Shown: positions 39,853 to 49,414 of the stretch, piece after piece
How positions within the stretch are numbered: position 1 is the first letter of the stretch
Layout of the letters: each line of letters begins with the position of its first letter
DNA from: JACMRI01 sp043778625
Lineage (GTDB): Bacteria > Bacteroidota > Bacteroidia > UBA4408
Reading direction: 5' to 3'
NCBI GenBank assembly: GCA_043778625.1
Contig: JAYWFU010000147.1
Coordinates: 48,435 to 112,434 of the forward strand
Length of the DNA stretch: 64,000 nt
The notes under the pieces: model-generated
Told to the model about the DNA's origin: nothing
Seen by the model: the letters and a program-made list of their open reading frames with translations, nothing else
Database searches by the model: none
Translations under genes and position numbers: made by a program

Positions 39853-42468
39853 TTAATTAAAATCATCAGCATTTTGGTGTGTTTTATCTTTCTCCTTTTT
39901 TAACCATTTAGGTTGCTCTTTATGTTTTTTATTTTTTTTCTCGGTGGGTATTTCGGTAGCTGTATTTTCTCTTTTAGTATTAAAATCTATTCCAATTTCG
40001 GCGTGTGGTTTCGTTTTTAATTTAAGCGTAGTGTCTTTTTTAAACCAGCCAAATTCTCGTTTTAATAACGCTTTAAACTGTTGTTTTTGGTTTATTAAAT
40101 CCTCTTTTAATTTTTGCTTTAATCCTTTGCGGTCATAACTTATTATGGGTTTATCGGTGGTGCCTTTCATACTTATAAACAATCGTATTTTGCCCAATCC
40201 ATCGCTTTCCTCCTCGCCAAACTCAGTGTTTTCTTTTTTGTTGCGTGCTTTCTTTGCTAATAAATCATTAAGTAATAAACTAAAGTGGTAATCAATTTTA
40301 TTATCAAAGGTATGTGTACCACTAGCGGTAATATCTAGCAAGCTACTTTTAATATCCATTTGGGGTATTGTTATTACTCCGTTTTTAACCGATATGGTAT
40401 TGTTGAGTTTCGAAAATTTAATGGCGTTTAACTCACTAACAGCTACAAAACGCGAAAGTTTTTTCATAGGTTCAAAGTTAATTAGTTCGCCTTTGTCAAT
40501 AGTGGTATTGGCAATACATGCAAGTGTATTAATATCGGGTTTCAAGGCGTTGTTCCAAGTACATTGTAGCGTAACTTCCGACGATAATATACCCGAAATA
40601 TTAGCATCGGTTACAAACGTTTGTCCAAAATTATTTAGCACATAAAATAGTTGCTTTACATTAATATTTTTAATGTCGGCATCAATAGTGGTAGCTAACT
40701 TATTGTGTATTGTGTTGTTAATACTGCCCTTGAGTGCTACTGAACCATTGCAGGTATTGAGAGTTAAACCATTGGTAATTATTTTTTTATCACTTAATAG
40801 TAAATCCCCTTTAATATTAGTGGCTTCTAATTTTCCAAATTTTAATTGTTTAATATCACTTTGCAATGTACAAGTAATATTATCAGGCAGGGCTATGTTA
40901 TATACCGTTATAGCGTTTGTTGTTTTGGTTTCGTTAACTATATCGTCCATGTTAATACTATTACTGGTAAGCACTGCATTAATAGTGAGTTGGTTGCTAT
41001 TGCCTAGCAAGTAGGGTAATATGTTTTTTAATTGCCCACTAAGGTTAAGCGTGGTAGCATTAATACTTACGGGTAATTTTTCAAATACTAAATCGGTGTT
41101 GTTAAATTGCATTGCGGCATCAGCACTGCGTATTATGCGTTTATCGTTAATGAACTGTAGTACTACATTGGTAGCAAGTACGTTGCCTTGTAGTTTTTTA
41201 ATAGTAGGATAATCGGCAGTGCTTTTTAAATTTAATGGGCCTTCGTAATCAATGGTGGCAGTAAGGTTTCCGCTTAGTTGTTGTAAGGTATCGAGTTTGG
41301 CTATACGCTTAACGGCATCTAACTTTACATCAGTAGTAAAATGTGTAATTAGCAATGGCTTATCAAAGTTAGTAATGCTACAGCGCCCATTAATAGTGCC
41401 TGTGCCTAACTGTGCGTTTAGTTTTGTACAATTAATATAGCCATTGCTAAACACATTATCATAGGTGGCATCAATAGTAATATTAGTTATTTTTTCGCCA
41501 CTATTTGGTTCAGTAATACTTGCTTGGCTGGCGTGTATAGTTGCTTTAATAATTGGGGAGGCGTTATTATTTTTGCTTGCCGCAACGTTAAAATTTATGG
41601 TGCCATTGGCTTCGTACTGCGCTACTTTATTAGCATACTTATTAGGTAATAATTGTAATAGCGATTTAACCGAGCATGATTTTGTGCTGTTAATACTTAA
41701 CGCATACGTTAGTTGGGTAGCGTTGTTAATGTTAGCATTTAGCATTAAATCAATGCCTGCATAACTAAGCGTAGTATTGCTTAGCTGGTACTTATTATTG
41801 TTAATTAATAGTTCGGTACTGGTGCTTATGGCTTTGTTGTTAGGCAAGGAAAAATCATTAGCAGCAAATGATTTTAACGTTCCGTCAAGGGCTAATTTAA
41901 GTGTGGTTTGTTTGTTAAACTTTCCGCTTAACAACGCATGAGTTATTTGTAGATTAAGGTTTGTGGCGTTGGTGTAGTTGTTAAATTTTAAATTAACATG
42001 GTTACTTATTAATTTTTTTAATTCAAATAATGTGTGGCTGTTATAGGCGGTAGTGGCTGTATCGGTCTTCCAAAAATGAAAATTATCAGTACCATTTTTA
42101 AATAATTTTAAATTAACAGTACCGTTATTTAATTTTACTTGCTGTATGCGATAGGTTTTATTAATAATATCCCAAGCATTTATGCCCAGTTCAACGGTGT
42201 GCATGATTAATAAATTTTCGGGTTTAGCGGTTGTATTTACCTCCTGCACACTAACATTAGTGAGTAGTATGGCCACACGCGGAAAGCTTGCTACAAAGGT
42301 TAAGTCTACCTTTTCAATTACAACGGGCGTGTTTAGTTGCGTATTTAATTTGCCAAGTACGTATTGTATTACCTCTTGTTTGCGATAAGTTATAGTATAT
42401 ACTACCACGCCCACAGCCATTAATAGCAAGGCAAGTAGTAACAACAGTATTTTTTTAATAATGCGCAT
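39853..42468 (-). CDS. AsmA-like inner-membrane protein
   Basis: The 871-aa protein has one N-terminal membrane helix (about 7-25) and a long beta-rich periplasmic part with Asn- and Thr-rich repeats. The early segment VVVYTITYRKQEVIQYVL and the later FTTDVKLDAVKRIA / PQMDIKSSLLDITASGTHTF pieces fit the AsmA/YhjG superfamily, thought to carry lipids to the outer membrane. The last 110 residues are highly charged (KKTT, KEKDK), an addition that I do not see in typical members. It converges on sucB. Confidence 0.8.
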   Translation of the reverse strand: MRIIKKILLLLLALLLMAVGVVVYTITYRKQEVIQYVLGKLNTQLNTPVVIEKVDLTFVASFPRVAILLTNVSVQEVNTTAKPENLLIMHTVELGINAWDIINKTYRIQQVKLNNGTVNLKLFKNGTDNFHFWKTDTATTAYNSHTLFELKKLISNHVNLKFNNYTNATNLNLQITHALLSGKFNKQTTLKLALDGTLKSFAANDFSLPNNKAISTSTELLINNNKYQLSNTTLSYAGIDLMLNANINNATQLTYALSINSTKSCSVKSLLQLLPNKYANKVAQYEANGTINFNVAASKNNNASPIIKATIHASQASITEPNSGEKITNITIDATYDNVFSNGYINCTKLNAQLGTGTINGRCSITNFDKPLLITHFTTDVKLDAVKRIAKLDTLQQLSGNLTATIDYEGPLNLKSTADYPTIKKLQGNVLATNVVLQFINDKRIIRSADAAMQFNNTDLVFEKLPVSINATTLNLSGQLKNILPYLLGNSNQLTINAVLTSNSINMDDIVNETKTTNAITVYNIALPDNITCTLQSDIKQLKFGKLEATNIKGDLLLSDKKIITNGLTLNTCNGSVALKGSINNTIHNKLATTIDADIKNINVKQLFYVLNNFGQTFVTDANISGILSSEVTLQCTWNNALKPDINTLACIANTTIDKGELINFEPMKKLSRFVAVSELNAIKFSKLNNTISVKNGVITIPQMDIKSSLLDITASGTHTFDNKIDYHFSLLLNDLLAKKARNKKENTEFGEEESDGLGKIRLFISMKGTTDKPIISYDRKGLKQKLKEDLINQKQQFKALLKREFGWFKKDTTLKLKTKPHAEIGIDFNTKRENTATEIPTEKKNKKHKEQPKWLKKEKDKTHQNADDFN

Positions 42469-42676
42469 ATATAATATTTTGGCTAAAAATAGTGGCTTGC
42501 ATGGCTAACTCAACGTGTAGCGTAATATTGTGCTAACAGTACATTGTTAATGTAAATTTATTTTTAGCGCGTTTTATCTTCTCACAACCACATCTTTTGC
42601 TACTTTTATTGGTACAATATTTGATTGCGAAAAATTAACTACTCAAACCTTATTCTAACTAATTATCATACCTTAA

Positions 42677-43345
42677 ATGGAACAACTTTTTAAAGCCATA
42701 TTATTTATACACATTGCCAGCGGTACTGTGGGATTACTGGCAGGTACTATTAATATGGTGCGCAAAAAAGGCGACAAATGGCACCGAGTTATTGGCAAAG
42801 CATTTTTGTACGGTATGTTAAGCACTGGCTTTTGTTCGTTTATATTAGCTAGTATTCACCCTAGTTTATTTTTGTTTATGGTAGGTGTTTTTACTGTGCA
42901 TTTGGTAGGTACTGGGCAACGTTATTTAGCCTTAAAACAATTACATAATAACCAACAACCGCAATTGGTTGATTGGGCTTTAGCAGCATTAATGCTACTT
43001 GGCGGGCTCACTCTTATTGGCTTTGGTGTATATTATCTTATTGAAGCTGAAGTATTTGGGCTGGTGTACATTGTTTTTGGTAGTTCAGGCTTAGCTAATG
43101 TATATAGCGATGTTAAAAATTATCAAGGCAAAATTACCAACAAAAACTATTGGTTAGTGCTACACATTGGGCGTATGGTAGGCGGCTACATTGCAGCTAT
43201 TACGGCATTTTTAGTAGTAAATAGTAGCCACTTTCCTAGCGTGATGCAGGGTACAGTTTTGTGGTTGTTACCTACATTTATTTTTGTGCCACTAATGATT
43301 TTTTGGTCTCGAAAAATTAAAAACATACCAGTAACTTCTAACTAA
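42677..43345 (+). CDS. Integral membrane protein, DUF2306-like
   Basis: The 222-aa protein has about seven membrane helices. The N-terminus FIHIASGTVGLLAGTINMVRKKG, with a His in the first helix, and a second His pair (VHLVGTG and HIGRMVGGY) resemble the DUF2306/heme-binding-like small membrane proteins. The function is not known. It starts a run of three small rightward genes. Confidence 0.65.
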   Translation: MEQLFKAILFIHIASGTVGLLAGTINMVRKKGDKWHRVIGKAFLYGMLSTGFCSFILASIHPSLFLFMVGVFTVHLVGTGQRYLALKQLHNNQQPQLVDWALAALMLLGGLTLIGFGVYYLIEAEVFGLVYIVFGSSGLANVYSDVKNYQGKITNKNYWLVLHIGRMVGGYIAAITAFLVVNSSHFPSVMQGTVLWLLPTFIFVPLMIFWSRKIKNIPVTSN

Positions 43346-43358
43346 ACTATAAACCATA

Positions 43359-43811
43359 ATGCAAACTCAATTTATACTACTCAACAATACTCGTGGTCAT
43401 TTTATTAAACTAGCGCAAGGCTTGTCAATAGACCAACTTAACCACATACCGCAAGGCTGCACTAATAACATTGCTTGGAATTTAGGGCACATATTAGCAA
43501 GCCAAATGGGGCTATGCTACCGCTTAGCAGGCGTTGAAAGCCTTATTAGCAAAGAAACTTGGCAATTGTACAAAATTGGTAGCAAGCCCGAACGTGCATT
43601 TACTCAAGCCGAAGTTGATGCCGTAATAGCACAACTTAAAACTGCCGCTACACAAATGGAAACTGACTACAATAACGGTGCATTTAAAACTTACACCCCT
43701 TACATGGCTGCGGGTTTTGCACTCAATAGTATTGAAGACGCTATAACCTACAACAACATACACGAGGCCTACCATTATGGTGTAGCCGCCAATATTGCCA
43801 AATTAGTATAA
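43359..43811 (+). CDS. DinB-family protein
   Basis: The 150-aa four-helix protein belongs to the DinB/YfiT-like putative metalloenzymes. Potential metal-binding His are in NLGHILASQ (about 47) and near the C-terminus in HEAYHYG. Members may act as thiol transferases using bacillithiol or mycothiol-like cofactors, but the reaction here is unknown. It lies 14 bases after the membrane protein gene. Confidence 0.8.
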   Translation: MQTQFILLNNTRGHFIKLAQGLSIDQLNHIPQGCTNNIAWNLGHILASQMGLCYRLAGVESLISKETWQLYKIGSKPERAFTQAEVDAVIAQLKTAATQMETDYNNGAFKTYTPYMAAGFALNSIEDAITYNNIHEAYHYGVAANIAKLV

Positions 43812-43849
43812 CTCATTATAAGCAATCATTTAACTAAAAAACTGCAACA

Positions 43850-44263
43850 ATGCAATCACAAATTTTCATTAACCTACCTGTTGCCAATGTAGATAAATCA
43901 ATGGCGTTTTACAGCGCTTTAGGTTTTAGTAACAATCCTAATTTCTCTGACGAAACCGCTAAATGTATGGTGTGGAACGACAGTATTATGTTGATGATAA
44001 TGACTCATGATAAGTTTAAAACCTTTACTACTAAGCCTATTGCCGACACTAAAAATACACTAGCCGCACTACTTTCTGTATCAGTTGATGGAGTGGATAG
44101 AATAAACGAAATTGTTAATAATGGTATTATGGCAGGAGGCACAGAACCCTCGCCATTTAAGGATTATGGATTTATGCAACAGCGCACCATTGAAGATTTT
44201 GACGGCCACACATGGGAAATATTTTGCATGGATTTGACCAAATTTCCTACTCAAGAAAGTTAA
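43850..44263 (+). CDS. VOC-family (glyoxalase/dioxygenase-like) protein
   Basis: The 137-aa protein has the vicinal-oxygen-chelate fold: INLPVANVDKSMAFYSALGF at the start and FEDFDGHTWEIFCMD-like end (DFDGHTWEIF). The metal ligands common to glyoxalase (His, Glu) are partly seen: H in DGHTWE and E in TWEI. The substrate is unknown. It follows the DinB gene by 38 bases. Confidence 0.8.
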   Translation: MQSQIFINLPVANVDKSMAFYSALGFSNNPNFSDETAKCMVWNDSIMLMIMTHDKFKTFTTKPIADTKNTLAALLSVSVDGVDRINEIVNNGIMAGGTEPSPFKDYGFMQQRTIEDFDGHTWEIFCMDLTKFPTQES

Positions 44264-44298
44264 TTAAAACCAGTTAATTAAAAGTTACCAATTTAATT

Positions 44299-45165
44299 AT
44301 GGATACTACCGAGCTATTAAAAAGAGTCCGTAAAATTGAAATTAAGTCTAAAGGCTTGAGTGCGCAATTATTTTCGGGTGAATACAAAAGTGCGTTCAAA
44401 GGACGAGGCATGAGTTTTAGCGAAGTGCGCGAATACCAACCTGGCGACGACGTACGCTCCATTGACTGGAACGTAACCGCACGTACCAACAACGCACACA
44501 TTAAAGTATATGAAGAGGAACGCGAACTTACCGTAATGTTGCTGGTAGATATATCAGCCTCTGAAAACTTTGGCACACAAAAACAACTCAAACGAGAGTT
44601 AATAGCGGAGTTGTGCGCTACCATTGCTTTTTCGGCTACGCAAAATAAAGACAAAGTGGGCGTGATATTTTTTACGGATAAAATTGAAAAATTTATTCCT
44701 CCCCAAAAAGGCAAAAGCCACATACTACTTATTATTAGAGAGTTGCTAAACATAGCCCCACTAAGTAAAGGTACTAATGTAAGTGTGGTCATAAAATATT
44801 TTGCAAGCGTAATTAAAAAACGAGCTACCACGTTTATCATCTCCGATTTTGAAAGCCCTAACTTTGATGATGAATTAAAAATAGCTGCCAAAAAACACAC
44901 CTTTATTGCCCTTAACATTAGCGACCAACGCGAAAAAGAATTGCCCAACATTGGTCTAATACCCATGCTTGATAACGAAACTGGCACCCAACGTTGGGTG
45001 GACACCAGCAATGCCAATGTACGCAAGCAATACGCCGCACAGGCACAAGTACAACAAGATAAGTTAAACTCCACATTTAAACGCTATGGTGTGCCGTGTG
45101 CACAACTTAACACCTTAGATGATTATGTAATATCGCTACGCAATGTATTCAAACAGAAAGTTTAA
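44299..45165 (+). CDS. DUF58 protein of the bat operon
   Basis: The 288-aa protein has a DUF58 domain (vWA-like): GRGMSFSEVREYQPGDDVRSIDW at 34-56 (RSIDWN is the signature), VMLLVDISASENFG (a vWA MIDAS-like DISAS) and FIISDFE. DUF58 proteins act with MoxR ATPases and vWA proteins of the Bat system in envelope stress and assembly. No MoxR gene is adjacent upstream: the preceding gene is a VOC protein. It overlaps the next gene by 23 bases. Confidence 0.85.
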   Translation: MDTTELLKRVRKIEIKSKGLSAQLFSGEYKSAFKGRGMSFSEVREYQPGDDVRSIDWNVTARTNNAHIKVYEEERELTVMLLVDISASENFGTQKQLKRELIAELCATIAFSATQNKDKVGVIFFTDKIEKFIPPQKGKSHILLIIRELLNIAPLSKGTNVSVVIKYFASVIKKRATTFIISDFESPNFDDELKIAAKKHTFIALNISDQREKELPNIGLIPMLDNETGTQRWVDTSNANVRKQYAAQAQVQQDKLNSTFKRYGVPCAQLNTLDDYVISLRNVFKQKV

Positions 45166-46108
45166 CCCACTACTAGCAATGCTTTGTTGCTTATTAGTTA
45201 GTGCATTAACACTAGCGCAAACGCCTAGCAAAACAATAGCTACCAGCATTAGCGGCACTATCATACGCATAGGCGAGCAAGTTGTACTTACGCTTAATGT
45301 ACCGTTAGCCAAGGGGCAAAAAATTAAAATTACTAACTACGCTGATACCCTTAATGCACACATTAGCGTAGCACGCCCTGCAATGTTAGATACTGTAACA
45401 ACAGGCAGTACCGACACATTGCACGTTAAGTATTACCTAACATCATTCGACAGTGGTTACTGGCCTATACCGCCCATACCATTGGTAATAAACAACGACA
45501 CGCTGTACAGCGATGTAAAATTACTTACCGTAAGCACCATAGCCGTAGACACTACGCAAGACATCAAGGCCATAAAACCTCCTATGGACGCTCCCTTTAG
45601 CTTTAAGGAACTTATCCCGTATATCGTTGTTGCATGGATTATTGCAATCCTCGTTACACTTGGCGTAGTGCTGTATCGCAAGTATAAAAACAAACACAAA
45701 ATTCCGCCTGCGCCCGAAACCCTACTTACACCTTACGAGTGGGCAATGTTGCAGTTTACTAATATTGATGCCCAACAACTGTGGCAACAAGGTTTTGCTA
45801 AGGAATACCATTCGGGCATTGCCGACACCCTGAGAGAGTATTTATACAAAGAATTTAAGTTTAATGCTTTAGAGCAAACTACCGCACAAACCAAGCGTAG
45901 CATTAAACACATTACGGCTATTAACCACGATAATAAGCGTAAATTAATTGATGTATTGGAACTGGCCGACATGGTAAAATTTGCCAAAGAAACTCCCCTA
46001 CAAGACGAACACGAAGCCAGCCTGCGCTACGCCCAAACCTTTGTGGAGGGCGTTGCCAAAGCCTTAACAAGCGAACGAGGAGAAGATGTTAAACCAATTA
46101 CAGAATAA
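45143..46108 (+). CDS. Bat-operon membrane protein, DUF4381-like
   Basis: The 321-aa protein has a signal or anchor (about 10-25), a periplasmic beta domain (about 30-140), one membrane helix (about 156-177) and a cytoplasmic helical part (about 200-310) of the DUF4381 sort found next to BatA. It overlaps the DUF58 gene, so it is part of the same operon. It probably links the periplasm to the vWA proteins; the mechanism is unknown. Confidence 0.75.
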   Translation: MYSNRKFNPLLAMLCCLLVSALTLAQTPSKTIATSISGTIIRIGEQVVLTLNVPLAKGQKIKITNYADTLNAHISVARPAMLDTVTTGSTDTLHVKYYLTSFDSGYWPIPPIPLVINNDTLYSDVKLLTVSTIAVDTTQDIKAIKPPMDAPFSFKELIPYIVVAWIIAILVTLGVVLYRKYKNKHKIPPAPETLLTPYEWAMLQFTNIDAQQLWQQGFAKEYHSGIADTLREYLYKEFKFNALEQTTAQTKRSIKHITAINHDNKRKLIDVLELADMVKFAKETPLQDEHEASLRYAQTFVEGVAKALTSERGEDVKPITE

Positions 46109-46117
46109 ATATAAAAC

Positions 46118-47299
46118 ATGACACATACAGAGTTTTTAAATCATGCGGTTAATGAAGTATTAGCTAATTTCTATAATAGATTACAGAATCCAGATGTAAC
46201 AAAAAAACTTAATGCAGATAAGCAAATTGTTCTTGAAAGTGTTTATAAACTAATAACAAGTAAATTTAAAAACATTGTAGCGCCTTTAGTAAATGTAGAA
46301 ATTCTTAATTCAATAAGTGCCGAATTATCTAATGCTACATCACATATTAATGCATTTATAGAGAGTAATAATGAGTCGTATTTATTCACAGCACTTAGTC
46401 ATGTTAATAATGTAATTATTCATGTTGATAAAATACCTAATATACTTCCTTATGCAGAAATTGATTTAAGTAAAGAAATTTCAATTTTTCATACAAAAAT
46501 TCAAGAGGATTATAATCAATTAGATACTCTTCAAAAAAAACTCAGTCAAGAGGTAGAAGGTACTAGTGCATTATTATTGGAAAGACAATCTGAAATAATA
46601 AAACTCGATGATGAAATAAAATTAAAAAAAAATGAGATAAATGATTTGTCAATTAATTTTCAAAATCAATTTGATACATCAACAGCAGAGTATGTCAAAA
46701 AAATCGACGAAGACAGAACCGCTTTAAAAGCAAATGCAGATTCGGACAGACAAAACTTAAAGAGTATTTCAAATGAAATCATAGTAGATTTAGAAAAAAA
46801 ACAAATCGAAGCGAAAAAATTATTAAATATTATAGGAAATATAGGTGTTACAGGTAATTATCAAAAAATTGCAGAAGAGCATAAAAAAATTGCAGATACG
46901 TGGAGATACATTGCGGGGGGTGTAATGCTAGCACTATCAATTCTCGTAATTTTATCAATATGGAATATTAGCGTAGAAAACTATAATGGATTAAAGGCAT
47001 TAATTAGAATAATTGCATCTGCAATCTTAATTTATCCTGCGACATATGCCTCCAAGGAATCAAATAAACATAGGGTTCTCGAAAATTCAAATAGAAAATT
47101 AGAGTTAGAATTAGCTGCTATTAATCCATTTATTGAGACTTTAAATGAAACTAAAAAACAAGAGATAAAAGAGAAATTAGTAGAGAAGTTTTTTGGCAAT
47201 AATGATTTTATAGAAAAAGAAATTGAAAAAAATGATACTGTTTCTGTTGACATTTTTGAAAAAGTAGTGAAAATGATAAGTAGCGTTACAAAAAAATAA
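46118..47299 (+). CDS. Coiled-coil membrane protein inserted in the bat operon
   Basis: The 393-aa product has a helical N-terminus, a long coiled coil (about 125-240, rich in Lys, Glu, Asn), two membrane helices (about 265-282 and 294-311) and a charged C-terminal part. It separates the DUF4381-like gene from batA with gaps of 9 and 2 bases. Its composition is much more AT-rich than its neighbours. It is not a known bat component. It could be an added gene with a separate function, for example defence, but the sequence does not say. Confidence 0.55.
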   Translation: MTHTEFLNHAVNEVLANFYNRLQNPDVTKKLNADKQIVLESVYKLITSKFKNIVAPLVNVEILNSISAELSNATSHINAFIESNNESYLFTALSHVNNVIIHVDKIPNILPYAEIDLSKEISIFHTKIQEDYNQLDTLQKKLSQEVEGTSALLLERQSEIIKLDDEIKLKKNEINDLSINFQNQFDTSTAEYVKKIDEDRTALKANADSDRQNLKSISNEIIVDLEKKQIEAKKLLNIIGNIGVTGNYQKIAEEHKKIADTWRYIAGGVMLALSILVILSIWNISVENYNGLKALIRIIASAILIYPATYASKESNKHRVLENSNRKLELELAAINPFIETLNETKKQEIKEKLVEKFFGNNDFIEKEIEKNDTVSVDIFEKVVKMISSVTKK

Positions 47300-47301
47300 A
47301 A

Positions 47302-48318
47302 ATGGAATTTATAGATTTTTTTAAACAACTTACCTTTGCCAACCCAAACTACTTGTGGTTATTGGCAATTGTGCCTGCATTAATTGTGTGGTACATATTT
47401 CGCCATAGGCAACAATATCCTGTAGTGAACATGGGCAGTACGCAAGCCTTGCAAGGCGTTACAAAATCGTGGCGAGAATATTTTTTGCACCTGCCACTAG
47501 TGTTGCGTTTACTCGCATTAAGTTTAATGGTGATAGCCTTAGCACGCCCACAAAGCACTAGCCGCTGGAGCGACACTAGTAGCGAGGGTATTGATATGGT
47601 AGTGGCCTTAGATGTTTCTACCTCAATGCTTGCGCAAGATTTTAAACCTAATCGCTTGGAAGCCAGTAAAAATATATCTGTTGATTTTGTAAATGATAGA
47701 CCTAACGATAGGCTAGGGCTTGTAATATTTAGTGGAGAAGCATTTACTCAATGCCCCTTAACTACTGATCATGCAATATTAAAAAACATGTTTGAATCAG
47801 TAAAAACGGGTGTACTAGCTGATGGTACTGCCATAGGCATGGGCTTGGCTACTGCCGTTAATCGTTTAAAAGAAAGTAAATCAAAAAGCAAAGTAATTAT
47901 TTTGATGACCGATGGCGTAAATAATCAAGGCGCAATAAGCCCTGAAACTGCTGCGGAGATTGCTCAAAAATTTAATATGCGAGTATATACCATTGCAGTA
48001 GGTACTACAGGCAAAGCTTACTCCCCTGTGGCAATGGACGCATCGGGTAAATTAATATATGATTATGCCGATGTGCAAATTGACGAAAAACTCCTAAAAA
48101 ATATTGCCGCTATGACGGGTGGAAAATACTTTAGAGCCACAGGCAATAAAAAGCTAAAAGAAGTATATACCGAAATTGACAAGCTCGAAAAAACACGTTT
48201 TGAAACCAGCGAGTACCGCAAGCGTCGTGAGGAATTTTGGATATTTGCCATGCTTGCATTAGTAGCAGTATTAAGCGAATTTATTATTAAACGATTTGTA
48301 ATTAACACCTTAGTTTAA
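47302..48318 (+). CDS. batA: BatA, vWA-domain membrane protein
   Basis: The 338-aa protein has N-terminal membrane helices (about 16-32 and 58-76), a von Willebrand A domain with the MIDAS motif DVSTSM (about 101-106), TDGVNNQG, and a final membrane helix (about 312-330). BatA and BatB are paralogous vWA proteins that form an inner-membrane complex, linked to oxygen tolerance in Bacteroides. It lies 6 bases before batB. Confidence 0.9.
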   Translation: MEFIDFFKQLTFANPNYLWLLAIVPALIVWYIFRHRQQYPVVNMGSTQALQGVTKSWREYFLHLPLVLRLLALSLMVIALARPQSTSRWSDTSSEGIDMVVALDVSTSMLAQDFKPNRLEASKNISVDFVNDRPNDRLGLVIFSGEAFTQCPLTTDHAILKNMFESVKTGVLADGTAIGMGLATAVNRLKESKSKSKVIILMTDGVNNQGAISPETAAEIAQKFNMRVYTIAVGTTGKAYSPVAMDASGKLIYDYADVQIDEKLLKNIAAMTGGKYFRATGNKKLKEVYTEIDKLEKTRFETSEYRKRREEFWIFAMLALVAVLSEFIIKRFVINTLV

Positions 48319-48324
48319 CGCACG

Positions 48325-49338
48325 ATGTTTGAATTTGCACATAAAAATTGGCTATACGCCTTAGCTCTATTAGTGGTATATATAGTTATATATATATACA
48401 TTGCTATACGTCAAAAACTAAACCTAACTAAGTTTGCCAACCCTATATTACACGGCTACATACTACCCGATGTTAGTGCTTGGCGTAGCGGGTTTAAATT
48501 TACAATATATGTGGTTGGATTATTTTTATTGATAATTAGCGTAGCCGACCCCTTGTGGGGGAGTAAGCAACAGGAAGTAAAACGTAGCGGTATAGATTTA
48601 ATAATAGCTGTGGACGTAAGTAACTCCATGCTAGCGCAAGACATTAAGCCTAACCGATTAATGGCAGCGCAACGTGCCTTATTTCAGTTAATTGATAAAC
48701 TCAACGGCGACCGCTTAGGGCTTGTAGTGTTTGGGGGGCAAGCTTATACGCAATTGCCTATTACTACTGATTACGCTGCGGTTAAATTAGCCATTGATAA
48801 TATGAATACGGGTATGGTGCCCACACAAGGTACGGCCATAGGTGCTGCTATTGATAGGGCTGTAGAGGGTTTTGATAAAAAATCGAAAAACAAAAAAGCA
48901 ATTATAGTAATTACTGATGGCGAAAACCATGAGGACGATGCGCTAAAAGCTGCTTCTAACGCCAACGACGAAGGTATTGTGGTACACACCATTGGTATGG
49001 GGTCGGCGGAAGGCGCACCAATACCCGTAAGTGGTAATACGTTTAAAAAAGACAAAGAAGGTAATACCGTAATAACCAAGCTCAATGCACAAGCGCTTAC
49101 TGAGATAGCCGCTGAGGGCAAAGGATTATTTGTACGCGCAAGCACTAGCCAAGTAGGGCTTAACCAACTATACGCCGAAATTAACAAACTACAAAAAACT
49201 GATTACGACAGCAAGGAGTTTAGCGACTACGAACACCAATACATGTACGCCTTAATACCTGCATTTTTATTGCTATTGTTAGAGCTATTACTCAATAACA
49301 AACGCAGTAACTTTTGGCGCACTATTTTAAAATATTAA
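48325..49338 (+). CDS. batB: BatB, vWA-domain membrane protein
   Basis: The 337-aa paralogue of BatA has membrane helices at about 8-28 and 58-75, the MIDAS word DVSNSMLAQDIKPNRL (about 97-112), TDGENHEDD and a C-terminal helix (about 305-325). The same LAQD-KPNR sequence occurs in BatA, showing duplication. It would bind metal at the MIDAS site and partner BatA. The next gene begins 77 bases downstream. Confidence 0.9.
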   Translation: MFEFAHKNWLYALALLVVYIVIYIYIAIRQKLNLTKFANPILHGYILPDVSAWRSGFKFTIYVVGLFLLIISVADPLWGSKQQEVKRSGIDLIIAVDVSNSMLAQDIKPNRLMAAQRALFQLIDKLNGDRLGLVVFGGQAYTQLPITTDYAAVKLAIDNMNTGMVPTQGTAIGAAIDRAVEGFDKKSKNKKAIIVITDGENHEDDALKAASNANDEGIVVHTIGMGSAEGAPIPVSGNTFKKDKEGNTVITKLNAQALTEIAAEGKGLFVRASTSQVGLNQLYAEINKLQKTDYDSKEFSDYEHQYMYALIPAFLLLLLELLLNNKRSNFWRTILKY

Positions 49339-49414
49339 TAGCCAGCTATTCCAATTAATAAGCCACTACTCTGGCCTCAACAAATACAAAATCTAACATA
49401 ATTATCTTACTTTA

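Noticed and set aside
44274..45074. Leftward frame of about 266 codons opposite the DUF58 gene
   Set aside because: The plus-strand DUF58 gene shows family signatures; the other frame is a shadow.
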